From Manihot esculenta (lineage: Eukaryota > Streptophyta > Magnoliopsida > Malpighiales > Euphorbiaceae), in the NCBI RefSeq assembly GCF_001659605.2, contig NC_035166.2, positions 18,493,279-18,557,278 of the forward strand: DNA of 64,000 nt. Direction: 5' to 3'. Each line of letters starts with the position of its first letter. Position 1 is the first letter of the stretch. Made by a program: the position numbers and the translations under genes. A model generated the notes under the pieces. That model was not told where the DNA came from. It searched no databases and saw only the letters and a program-made list of their open reading frames with translations. Shown one piece after another: positions 1 to 11,158 of this stretch.

Positions 1-2206
1 AACACCGCCTTAGATGCCCTTCGGGCTGGGCGCCGCATGTCTGAGGTCGTTGATGAGGTGGCTCAGATTGTGTCTCCTAAGAAGGTTAGCCAATCTCTTG
101 CCAGAGCTTCCTCTAGAGCTCCTAAGCCGAGCTCCCACGGTGCCAGGTCCTCTCGACCATCTGGCCGTGGCAGGTCAACCCCTACCCTGAAACCTGTTCA
201 GGAGTCTAAGTCTGGTCAGGGTTCTACGGAGGATGCGGAGGGAGCTCCCCTAGTTGTTGTGAAGCAGGCAGGGGACATTGAACAGACGAGGTTGGATCTT
301 GCTCTTCCTTTTGAGGAGGCACCAAGGGGAAGATTTGAATCCCCCATTATTGAAGAGAAGGCTCCTGGGATGGGACTGGAGGTCATTCTCGTTGAGGACA
401 GTGTCCCGAAGGCTCCTACCAGAGATGCCCCTGCCCCAGTGGGGATTGGATCTGGGTCTGTGGGCGTCATAGCAAAGGCCGGGGATAAGCGTCCATCCCC
501 CCTGAAGCATTTGTCCCAGCTTCTGCTCGGAAGAAGCACAGGGCTTCTAAAGGATCATCTCCAGCCCTCCCTCCCATTGGGAAAGGAAAAGATGTTCCCG
601 TTGTGCCTTTGTTGTCTGCTCCGGACAACGATATTATGAACATAGAGGACATCACCCATCAATCTCCGGCCAGTATAGTTGCCGAAATCCTTAGAGAACG
701 GATGTTTGGTGGGATTACGGAGGCCTCAGATCAACGCTTGCTTGCTCTTACTGGTCTTCTAGCCAATTCTACGAGGGAGCAAGCGTCGTTCCGATCTCGG
801 TCTCGAGAGGAGCTCGGGGATATAATCAGGGAGATGCTTCTGATGGTAAATTGTCTTTCTATTTCTCTTTTGATTCTCTTGATTTCTTTCTTTTGATGGT
901 TGTTCTTTTGTACTAGGTGACGGGCCTCTTCATGGAGGTAGATGCTCACGACCATTCTCTCCGGGAGTCTATGAATCGCCGGATTGAGGAGGCGCATCTG
1001 GAAGAGAACTTATCTGTTACCGGCAACGCTAGGGGCAATCTCACAGCTGCTCGAGAGCACTCCGAGTCTCTCAAATGCGAGCTACATACAGCTTTGGAGG
1101 CTCTTAAAAGGGCTGATGTGAGAACAGCCGAGGCGCATGAACATGCCAAATCCCTGGAAGCAGAGTTGTCTCGCACCCGGGAGATTTTAAAGGAGTCAGA
1201 CGAGAGGGCAGCTGCTACTGAGGTCCGCTGTGAGGAGGTTTTGAAGCAGCTGTCCTCCATGGTGGGGGCCCTTCGTGAGAGGGATGAGGCTATAAGCCAA
1301 AAGGATGAGGTCCAGTGCCAGTATGAGGCCCTGAAGGTTAAGTTAGGAAGACTTCAAGTTCACCTGGATAAGGTGAATATTCAAAAAGAGATGGCCTTAG
1401 CTCGGGTGGAGGTCCTTGAGCAGGAACTGAGCACAAATTCTGAACATATCAGAGATCTGGCTTCATCGGCGGAGGAGTCCAAACTTCGTAATCAACAGCT
1501 TAGCCATGAAGTCAGGACTCTAGAACGTAAATGTTCGGCCCTGCTCGAGGTAGTCAGACATGCTGAGGGTAAGATCCAGCTGGAGTGCGAGAAGCGTCTG
1601 GTGGAGTATCAGGAGTCGGATGAGCTAAAAAGAAAGATTGAGCAGGCCTGTGAAGCTCACCTTCAAGACTATAAGGATTCCCCTGAGCTGAAGGCAGTTA
1701 TAGCTGAGGCCTGTGAGTCACAGCTTGCGGAGTATAAAGCCTCTGTGGAGATGAAGATTGCTATTTGGCAGAAAGCCTTCCGCATGTTCAGGACCGGCTA
1801 TAATCGGGGTTTAAGAGAAGCCAGACATGCTCCTGATACTCATCTGGCAGAACTTCGAGTTGCCGAAGTGGATTCTGATGGCGAGAATGTGTTATATGGG
1901 GAAGATGATTTCCCTTTGCCTAGAGGAACCTCTCGCACTGCAGCTGGGTCTCCTGAGGAAGAATCCGAGCTAGACGGGGAAGATATGGAGGACCTCGAAA
2001 CTGAAGGGGACGACCCCGAGCCTGAAGGGGGTGACCTCGGCCCAAGGCTGGAGAATGCGCCTGTTGTGGGCATTGGTAAATCTGAATTGGAGGGTGTCCG
2101 ATCTCCTTCAGATGCGAATGTAAATAAAGATAATGTAGGCGATGACATTCTTAGAAATGTAAGTCCCTTAAGGACTATTTTTCCTTCAACCTCATCAGAT
2201 GAATAA
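1..2206 (+). CDS. Antisense coiled-coil ORF of the Tat-like element, spliced, with one frameshift
   Basis: The frame is open from base 1, so the true start lies left of the window; the first ATG is at 37. Exon 1 runs to 845, the intron is 846-916 (gtaaat...actag, 71 bp), and exon 2 is 917-2206. The phase matches across the junction. The first ~200 residues are Ser/Pro/Arg-rich and look disordered. Exon 2 (429 codons) is a long heptad-like coiled coil (about residues 30-290) followed by an acidic Glu/Asp/Pro tail. The exon 1 frame shifts at a C6 run (about 496-501): one frame is open before it and another continues to the donor site, consistent with loss of one C or a sequencing error. It is antisense to gag-pol. 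Function is unknown. A captured host gene is an alternative I cannot exclude. Confidence 0.6.
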
Positions 2207-3411
2207 GTTGTAATATGCTCTAATGAAATTGTAATTTCTTTTATTTGAACTACTCTTTCTGTTAAACAGTCTAACTTGTCTAAATTTTAAAGTTTTGACA
2301 AGAAAGACTTACGCTGTGCTTAATAAACTTTGTAAGGAATTGACTACATCATTTTTCATTCCTTTTCTCTCAGCTAGTCAAGGCTGAAAATTTTAACCAG
2401 GGACTTAGTCTCTGACTTATAAACTTTTCTAATCTCAGCAGGCATTCTCATCCGTGAACTCTTTCCGAGCTGGGCTAGCTGCACTCGTGAGTTCTGTCTC
2501 GTTACTTTATTAATGTGAGCTCGGGCGCACAACCTTTGCTGAGTAATAATAAATCAGATCATGTACCTGTCTCGATGATGAGCAGGACTCGTCTTTCTGC
2601 CTTTAGTTCTGTCTTGACAGAGACTGAAGCTGAGGTTTTATCTGCTTCGTGTCATTAGATTTTCCTCGGATTGCCCCTTTACTTCCTCAGTATTTATTAC
2701 ATGAATAGTGAGGGAGGAAATCCATGTACTTTATTTGTACTTGCATGGCTTCTTCTTAGGCGATTTTACTTTGCTTTTCTGGTTTGTGAGCTCGGCTGTC
2801 TGGTTCTCCTCGAGGTGACCTTTCGTCAGGCGGTGCAACGTAATCTGCGTGCTCCACTGGATCGGGGAGGTCGGCCTTTGTCGTTTTCCTTCTTCTTGGG
2901 TTATTTTTGCTAAATGTTTGTTCATGGCAAACTGACTCGAGCTGTGAGCACAGTCCTTTGCCCTCATTTATCCTCCTATATGTTCCTGCATTTATGCGCC
3001 TTTTCATAGAGGGAGCTCGGTTCTCTGTTATTTCCTCTATACTTAGCTTCATTCTACCTGAGTGTTTCATGTTGCGAGTCTATCCGAGCTGGGAGCTCGG
3101 TTATTTGCTCTTTACTTAGGTTTTTATGCCTGAAGTCCGTGACGCTGCTTATTTCGCGAGCTCAGGAGTTCGGAATTTTTTTTTTTTTCGCTTTGGTGCC
3201 CCGAGCTCGTTTGTGAGTTCAGACTTAACCTTTCTTTTTTCGAGCTGCCTATCCTCGAGCGTTTTGTGGGTTCTTTGCTGTTTAGACCTCTCTCTGGGCT
3301 AGTTGAGCTGGTTCAGGACTAGCGGTCACTTTTTCGAGGTCGGTGCCTCTTATGATTGCCCCAATCTTTTGTGGGAGGTTGGAACTATGTCCTTTTACCT
3401 CCCTGGGATCA
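2207..3411. other. Non-coding part of the Tat-like element
   Basis: This stretch lies between the antisense gene and the tandem array. It is T-rich on the plus strand and peppered with GAGCTCGG-like words, for example near 2,787, 3,010, 3,088 and 3,160. I see no convincing coding frame. It probably serves as the 3' UTR of the antisense gene and as part of the 3' non-coding region of the retrotransposon. Confidence 0.5.
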
Positions 3412-4110
3412 GTGGGGTCTTCTATCTCTCTGAGATCTCTATATCTCAGTGAGGTCTTCTGGTGCCAGGAGATCTTGGGGATCCTGGTCTTCTACCTCCC
3501 TGAGATCTCTATATCTCAGTGAGGTCTTCCATCTCTCTGAGATCTCTATATCTCAGTGAGGTCCTTTGGTGCCAGGAGATCTTGGGGATCCTGGTCTTCT
3601 ACCTCCCTGAGATCTCTATATCTCAGTGAGGTCTTTTATCTCTCTGAGATCTCTATATCTCAGTGAGATCTTTTGGTGCCAGGAGATCTTGGGGATCCTG
3701 GTCTTCTACCTCCCTGAGATCTCTATATCTCAGTGAGGTCTTCCATCTCTCTGAGATCTCTATATCTCAGTGAGGTCCTTTGGTGCCAGGAGATCTTGGG
3801 GATCCTAGTCTTCTACCTCCCTGAGATCTCTATATCTCAGTGAGGTCTTTCATCTCTCTGAGATCTCTATATCTCAGTGAGGTCTTCTATCTCTCTGAGA
3901 TCTCTATATCTCAGTGAGATCTTTTAGTGCCAGGAGATCTTGGGGATCCTGGTCTTCTACCTCCCTGAGATCTCTATATCTCAGTGAGGTCTTCCATCTC
4001 TCTGAGATCTCTATATCTCAGTGAGGTCTTCTATCTCTCTGAGATCTCTGTATTTCAGTGAGATCTTTTAGTGCTAGGAGGTCTCGGTGATCCTGGCCTT
4101 CTACCTTCTC
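3412..4110. repeat. Tandem array of dyad-containing units (37-bp subunit; 107/144-bp higher order)
   Basis: A subunit of about 37 bp contains the dyad CTGAGAT-CTCTAT-ATCTCAG (7-bp arms). Two or three subunits are followed by a linker with GTGCCAGGAGATCTTGGGGATC. The linker starts at 3,462, 3,569, 3,676, 3,783, 3,927 and 4,071, giving spacings of 107, 107, 107, 144 and 144; the 144-bp spacings contain one extra 37-bp subunit. Tandem arrays in the 3' non-coding region are a known feature of Tat-lineage elements and can seed satellites. Confidence 0.9.
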
Positions 4111-7100
4111 TGGGTTGGGCTCGATGCCTTTCCCACTCACCATGTACCCCAGGAATTTTCCTCCTCTGATGAAGAAGGCACATTTCGCTGGGTTCAATTT
4201 CATTCTGTACTGGTCTAATACTCCGAATACCTCCCTCAAATCTGCTATGTGCTACTGGAAAGTTAGGCTTTTGACTACCATATCGTCTACATAAACCTCT
4301 ACGTTTCTGCCGATCTGGCTTTTGAAGATTTTGTTCATCAGTCTTTGGTATGTTGCCCCGGCGTTTTTTTTTAGCCCGAAGGGCATGGCTTTGTAGCAGT
4401 ATGTCCCATCTTCTGTTATAAACAAGGTCTTTTCTTCATCTAACCTGTCCATTGGGATTTGATGATAGCTAGACGTAGCATCCAAAGAAGACATGTAATC
4501 GAAACTGGCCGTAGAGTCAACCATTTTATTAATATCAGGGAGGGGATAACAATCTTTAGGACAGGCCTGATTTAGGTCAGTGAAATCTATGCACATCCTA
4601 TATTTGCCATTGGCTTTTTTGACTAGTACAGTATTAGCTAACCACTGTGGGTACATGACTTCCCTGATAAAGCCTGCCTCTTCTAGCTTCAGTACCTCCT
4701 CCTTGGTAGCCTGTTGCTTCTCCCTTCCTACTACCCTCTTCTTCTGCTTTACCGGTCTGGCTTCAGGGAGGACATTCAACTTGTGCGTCATCACTTTTGG
4801 ATTAATCCCTGGCATGTCAGAAGGCTTCCAGGCGAAGCTTGATGCGTGACTTCGGATCAGGGCCATGACCTCAATTTTCTGTTCTTTGATGAGGCCGGCA
4901 TTGAGACTGAAGACTTTATCTGTTTCTTCTTCTGATAAAGGAAAAATCTCCAGTTCCCCCACCGATTCTGTTCTGGCCTCTGTTTTCTCATCTCGGACCT
5001 CCAGGACTTCTGAATCCAGCCTCTCCTCTGTTGAGCTCGGCTCTGCTATCGTGGCTAGGTACACTGCCCTTGCTTCCTCCTGGCTTCCTCGAACTATTCC
5101 CACCCCTGCTTCTATTGGAAACTTCATTGCCAGGTATCTGATACTGGTGACGGCCTCAAAGTCAAACAGTGCAGGTCTTCCCAGGATCGCGTTGTAGCTC
5201 AGAGGAAGTTTGACTACCAGGAACACCGCATAATGAGTGCGAGTCCTCGGTGCTTCTCCTAGGGTGAGGGCCAGCTTCACCTTCCCTTCTACGGGTACTG
5301 GGACTCCTCCGATTCCTTTGACCGGTGCCTGATCCCGGACCAGCTGTTCTTCAGGGATTCCCATCTGCTGGAAGACCCGGTAGGGTAGCAGGTTGACCTT
5401 ACTCCCATCATCCACTAGGATTTTCTTCACCCGATAGTTGTGGATGACAGCTTCAATGACAAGGGCGTCGTCATGAGGCATTTGAACACCTTGAGCATCC
5501 TCCGAAGAGAAAATGATGGCCACTGGAGAGTGTTCGACGACCTGCATGACCTCGGCACCACTGCTTTCTCCCTCTCGACTCCTCTTCTTTCCTCTACGGC
5601 TCATCCCACCTCCTGTGCCCCCCACAATCATGTTAATGGTCCCACTAGACCCATCATTCACTGCTCCCGCTCTTCTCGGCGCTTGGGTTGCCGAATTGGA
5701 CTGAGGTCTTTGTCCTTCCGGTTTCTTCACGAAGTTCTTCAGGTGCCCTCTTTTTATCAGCCTCTCGATTTCTGCGATCAACTGGAAGCAGTTATTGGTA
5801 TCATGGCCATGAGTGCGATGGAACTGACAGTATTTGTCAGGATTTCGCTGGTCGGCTTCTGTTCTCAGGGGTCTGGGCCACTCTACGAATTCTTTGTCTT
5901 GGACGGCCATAAGTACTTCTGCTCTAGAAGTGTTAAGTGGGGTCGGCTTCTCTGGGAACCACGGAGGGAGTGGCCTTTGTTCTGAGACCCGAGGAGGGAG
6001 AGGTCTTTGGTCCCTTCGTTCCCAGGGCTGTCTGTAAGGCTCAGGCCTTTTGCCATGTTTCTTCTCATGCTTCTCCGGCCTCCTTTCCTCCGGGGCTTTC
6101 TCCTTACCTACCGCTCCCTTGGCGAATCAGCTTGTCACTAAGGCATCATCCTGCCTTATATACTTTTCAGCCCTCTGCATCAGCTCGGCTAGTGAGGTCG
6201 GAGGCTTCCTGCTTAGTGAGCCGAAGAACTCAGCAGAGGTCGTTCCCTTCTGCATGGCCTCCACCTCCCTTCCCTCATCGAGCTCGGGAATTTGCAGAGC
6301 CTCCGTATTGAAACGAGCGATGTACTCCCTGAGCGATTCGTCTCTTCTCTGCTTGATTGTTTCCAGGTAGCTCGTCTTCCTATCCGCAGGCACCCCGGCA
6401 ATAAACCGGCTGATGAAGCGAGTGGCCAGATCTCCAAAACTGCTGATACTTCCAGCCTCAAGGTTATTAAACCACGCCCTCGCTGGCCCCAAGAGCGTCA
6501 TTGGGAATGCCTTGCACATCAAGGCATCTGACAGAGTCTGCAGCTCCATGAAAGTCTTGTAGTTGAGGACATGCTCTCGTGGGTTTCCAGCTCCGTCATA
6601 AGCCGTCATTGATGGCATCATAAACTTCTTTGGAACAGTCTTCTGCTGTACCCACTTCGAGAAAGGTGAAGAAGTGGGCAAGAAGGCTTGGCTCTGATCC
6701 TTCTTTCCCAGCTCGGCCAAGAGCTGCTCTCTCAACTTCTGCAGCTTTTGGTCTACATTCTCATCTTCCAGCCTAGGTTTCTTCTCTAGGTGGTATTCCT
6801 CCTCCTCTGCTTCACTTCTCGTCCACTTGGTTGTCCCGGCAGAATAGTTGTCAGCCTCATCATTCTCTATCATCTCCCTCACCCTCCTTCCATGGACTCG
6901 AGCCTCCGGTTCTTCCTCTTCCCCGGCTCTTCTCCCCTTTTCTCCGGTATCGCGGCTGCTAGTTTGAAGGCGGTTAAGGGCAGGTTGGGGCTCATTGGTT
7001 TGGGGTTCTTCTACCACTGGGAGTGTATTTATCGGGGTGCTGAGGCCCCTCTGTTGCATCATCTGCCCCAACCAGTGGGCAGTGTTCTGTAGTTGGAGGG

Positions 7101-7290
7101 CCATGGTTTGAAGGTCCTGGTTAGATAAGGCAGCATTGGGAGCGTTCCCTGCCAAGCTTGGCGAGGGATTGAGAGGAATGGGTGTTTGGTTATTTAGTGT
7201 TGCAGGTCTAGAAAAGGAGAACTACTGCCCCTCTTGGGCAGAGCTCAAGTCATTTGGGATGTTAAGGTTGCTTTCATTGTGATTAGCCAT
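4105..7290 (-). pseudogene. Tat-type gag-pol remnant: gag, protease, truncated reverse transcriptase
   Basis: One frame runs from an ATG at 7,290 to about 4,105. It is interrupted by TAG (7,224-7,222), TGA (6,129-6,127, at a likely CGA site) and TAG (4,254-4,252). Gag has the retrotransposon capsid signature (GPARAWFNNLEAGSISSFGDL, about 6,480) and then CQFHRTHGHDTNNC near 5,800. The protease has ILVDDGSKVNLLPY near 5,420. Reverse transcriptase shows CIDFTDLNQACPKD, then MPFGLKKNAGATYQ and the YVDDMVV active site near 4,280. It stops just after the FLGYMVSGKGIEPNPEK block, where the tandem array begins. RNase H and integrase are missing. Confidence 0.88.
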
Positions 7291-7349
7291 CACGGATCTC
7301 AGTGGGTTTTGTTAAGAGTGGAACTCTGGTGATGAAAAGATCTCCTTCG

Positions 7350-7367
7350 TTCCCACAGACGGCGCCA
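7350..7367 (-). other. Primer-binding site of the Tat-like element
   Basis: Read on the minus strand this is TGGCGCCGTCTGTGGGAA, two bases after the end of the 5' LTR. TGGCGCC-type binding sites are usual for Tat/Athila elements. I have not assigned the tRNA. Confidence 0.75.
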
Positions 7368-7369
7368 AT

Positions 7370-7866
7370 TGATGATCTGAGATCCAGAAAATAGGGTTTT
7401 ACAATGGGTTCTGCAAAACTGGAAAAAGCCTCTAACATAGAGGAGGGTATTTCTCCTTTTATATGTTTCCTTCTGTCTACTAGTGACGTGCTAACAGAAC
7501 GTATATCATTGGACCACCTATCCCTGCTATGTTGATTCGGACGTACGAGGGAATCAAATCTCTGCCCCATGCGTAATGGCCTCTGATCCTCTCCACGCGT
7601 GTGTAGATGGGTCCACAAGGCAGATGAATGGGTCTTCCTTCTGGTTCTGGGCTGGGCTGGAAGATAGGAGCAAAGCTGGGTCCAAAGGAGATCGGCCCGA
7701 GGTGCAGTGAAGGCGAGGCTGGCCTGGTTGAGAAATTCAGAGGGGCCCGGTATTAAGGCTCGAAAGAGCCTGACCTGTTAATGCAGAGGATATGTAGGCT
7801 TCTGAGCGATGGGCAGCGATCGAGGGCTTGGCCCCTGACTGAGATGGAGAAATCCAGCGGTCATCA
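7370..7866 (-). repeat. 5' LTR of the Tat-like element (497 bp)
   Basis: The ends are TGATGA...TCATCA, a perfect 6-bp inverted terminus. The inner end is next to the primer-binding site and the outer end meets abruptly AT-rich flanking DNA. A TATA-like TATAAAAG on the minus strand lies near 7,456-7,463. The partner LTR is outside the window, so target duplication and age cannot be judged; the flanking TTTCA (7,867-7,871) is a candidate half of the duplication. Confidence 0.7.
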
Positions 7867-10800
7867 TTTCATACTACCGTTACATATAACAAGTAATATA
7901 TATTAATTACTATGTAGTATTTAGTTTAACTTTTTAGGATAACTAATAGTTTTATTTACTATAAAAACTATAAGACTAATTTTTTTATTTATTTAATATT
8001 ATTATATCTGGATAATTATATAATATATATATATATATATATATATTTTACTTTTATAATATCTAAATTTATTTTCTCTTATTATTAACACTATTTATTT
8101 TATTATGTAAATTTTATGAAAATTTATTTTAAACTTATTAATATATTTTTAATGGCTTATATTTTTGTTAATTATTATTAATTTATTAAATATAAAATTT
8201 TTTATAGGATAATTTTTTATTTTCCTTTTAAAAGTAGTTTAAAATATAAAAAAATGAATTATTCTATATTTTAAATTATACCATACTAAATAATATAATT
8301 TATTTTTAAATAAATTATATTTAAAATTCAATTCAATTTTATATAAATAACCCAACAAATAAGTCGCGAGTCTTACAGAAGAATAACGATCATTTTTATG
8401 TTTTAAAAGAAGCTAAAATTATTTATTCATCATTTTCCTTTCTATTTGCCATTTCTGATCAAATATTAAAATAAAATGCTAAATATATAATTTAATTTCA
8501 GACCTTAAAAAATCAGTTAATGATATAGTTTTTTCATTATTAATTTTTAGAACTTAAATTTTATTGAATAAATTATATTTTAATTTTTAAATTTTAATAT
8601 AATTAATAAATGAATTCTTATATTTTTAAAATTGATATTTTTATATAATTATTTCGTTTAAAATAAAAAAAATTTCATTTATAATTTTGTTAATTCATCG
8701 AAAAAGAATAATAAACATTTTAAATATCTATAATATCTTTATAAATATTTAAATTTTTTTAAAAAATAGATGAAAATTTTATATTATATAAATTATATTT
8801 TGATTCTTAAATTTTAACATAATTAACGAATCAGTCGTTGTATTTTTTAAACTAAATTATTAAATTCCTCTAATATTTAATCCGTTTAAAATTATAGATA
8901 TTTCATCCATTTCGTACATTAGTGAATAGTCAAATTTTTTTTAAAAATATAATTTTTTTCTAAAAATACTCTTTATAAAAGTCTATGACCTAATTAAAAA
9001 TTAGGTAGTACCACTTAAAAATAGATAAAATTGTAACTATTTCTACAAGATTTAAAACTATAAGTATTGAAATATTTTAACAAATGAAAATTGAAAAATA
9101 AAAAATATTAAAAATTATTTAAATAAGATATTATAGATAAAAATTAATTGAAATTTAAGTGTTTTTTCAAATAAAAAATGAATGATAAAAATATTTAAAT
9201 TATAATAGATAATGATATACTGATCATAAAGAAATTTAAGTATATAATTTTAAAAATATAGAGACTGATTTATTAATTATACTAAAATTTAAAAATTTAA
9301 ATATAATTTATTTATTAAAAAAAAATAATAAAGATATTTCTATACTTTTAATGGTAAAAATAAAAAAACAGAGAGCATCTCTAATTTAAACAAATTAATT
9401 ATAAAAAAATTTAATTATTCAATTTAAAAAATATAATTATATTAATTATACAAAAATTTAAAAAGTTAAATATAATTTATTTAGTTTTATAAAAAATACA
9501 ACTATATTAACTCTTGAAATTTAAGAAGTACAACAATCAAATTTTTAATTTTATAAAATATGACTATTTAAAAAAAATTTAAAATGCTTATAAATTACAT
9601 TTTTTTATAAATATTAAGTATTAAAAATAATAATAATAAGATGAGAGTAATAATTAATTTTTTTTATCTAAAAATCAAAGTCAAATTATATATTCTGAAA
9701 AAAGTAAAATTAGTGATCTGCGGTCTAATTTCTCAAAATAAATAGGGAGGATTCATGGCGCATCAAGCGGCAACGATCTTTATAGGATCCTCAAGACCTC
9801 GGTGATTATGATGGCGGTGAAGATGCTCCCGTGAATGTGGAAATTAAAGCTGCTTTTCTGGTCAACGCTGGACTCTGTATATAAATTTTATATTTATTTA
9901 CTTTTATTTTTAAGTAATCAAGTACATCCAAATAAAATTTATTTATTTTTATTTTTAAATAATTAAAAACATCTAAATAAATTTAAAAAAATTTAAATTT
10001 TATTCTAGATTTTTAATTTTTATTTTAAAATATAAAAAATATATTTTTATTTTTCGACTAATTCAACAATAAATCAATTTAATCAAAGAAGTCCACTTTA
10101 TTTATATATATATTTTTTATCTTAGTTAATATCTTAATTAATGTTTATAAAATTAAATACATCAATTCATCAATCCTTCTCTTTTGTTGGATGCCTAATT
10201 AATTAATTAAAAATTTAAACTTTTTGACTTCCTACTACTGTCAGCATGATAAATTCCTTTCTATTTTAAAAAAATAACAACATAATCCACAAAATTTACT
10301 CAAAGTTACCCTTAATTCTGTTTTTTCAGTTTTATAAGTTAAAATTTACTATTAGACCATATTAATTTAATTTTTATATTTTATATTTTTAATAATTTAA
10401 TCTCTATATTAATTTTATTAATAATTTGATTTTTCAGATTTAAATTGATTTTCTAAATTTATGATTGATTAATAATGAAGGGAATATATATATATATATC
10501 TAGGATTATATTATTTTTTTAATAAAAAAAAAAGGATCAAATTGTGATTCGTTTGACGTAACATCAATCATTATTATTAATTAGAAAGAAAAAGGGGAAA
10601 AGAAAACTAAAGGAAAGAACTAGGTTCAACTTTTTAAATATTTTCTGGGATGGAATCCATCGATCTTGACTCACATCACCTCTTTTTGATGAGTTCCTTA
10701 ATCATATAATAATTAGAGAAATCAGTATTTATAGTGCAATTTATATTAAAATAATATATGTAAAATTATATTATAAAATATTAATTTAATATAAATTAAA

Positions 10801-11005
10801 TTATAAATTTTAAATGAAAATAAATAAAATTATAATATATATTTTTATATTTTTAATTAATAATTATATTTTAATTATAACACTTTTTTAAATAAAATTA
10901 AAAATTAGAAGAGTAGAATTTTGAGATTTCTCAAATCTACATAAATATACCTATCACTAAATTAAATTTATATTTTTTATATTTTTTTAATAATTAAATA
11001 GAAAT
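7867..11005. other. AT-rich intergenic DNA with degenerate inverted repeats
   Basis: There is no credible gene. An (AT)n run lies at 8,024-8,047. A segment at about 8,573-8,640 (AAATTATATTTTAATTTTT...) recurs inverted at about 9,241-9,311. It recurs directly at about 8,801-8,870, and another inverted copy lies at about 9,421-9,490, so old nested MITE-like foldbacks are likely. A short GC-richer island lies at about 9,750-9,886. Confidence 0.5.
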
Positions 11006-11023
11006 AAAATATATTACATAAGG
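11006..11023. repeat. Target-site duplication of the LINE, left copy
   Basis: The 18-bp sequence AAAATATATTACATAAGG recurs exactly at 14,006-14,023 after the poly(A) tail of the LINE. The leading A bases merge with the tail in the right copy, so the safe minimum length is about 14 bp. Confidence 0.9.
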
Positions 11024-11158
11024 AGCAAAAACAGAAAAGCAAACGTTGCATTCTTGAAAATATGAGGAAAGGAATGATATAAAAGAGAGAGAAAGAAAGA
11101 AAGGAGAGAGTAGATCAAAGAGAAAAAGCTACTAGATATTCTTGTTGATCTAACAGCC

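Larger units (their letters stand above)
1..7866 (-). mobile_element. Ty3/gypsy Tat-type LTR retrotransposon, partial, with internal deletion
   Basis: On the minus strand the order is 5' LTR (7,866-7,370), primer-binding site (7,367-7,350), gag-pol (7,290 to about 4,105), a tandem array (about 4,110-3,412), a non-coding stretch, and then a gene on the opposite strand (2,206 to the left edge). The 3' LTR lies outside the window. Placement in the Tat lineage rests on the gag and reverse transcriptase sequence, the finger-like CQFHRTHGHDTNNC motif after gag, and the known habit of some Tat elements (for example Grande) of carrying an extra antisense ORF between pol and the 3' LTR. RNase H and integrase are absent from pol, and three in-frame stops break it, so this copy cannot be autonomous. 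Confidence 0.82.

Noticed and set aside
3412..4110. Regular dyads with constant spacing, which at first glance resemble a CRISPR-type repeat array.
   Set aside because: There are no unique spacers; the intervening sequence is itself repeated in 37-bp and 107-bp units, and the context is a plant retrotransposon.
4580..6370. Several plus-strand open frames of 60-180 codons opposite the Tat gag-pol.
   Set aside because: They mirror the real minus-strand frame and show no domain; gag, protease and reverse transcriptase motifs are all on the minus strand.
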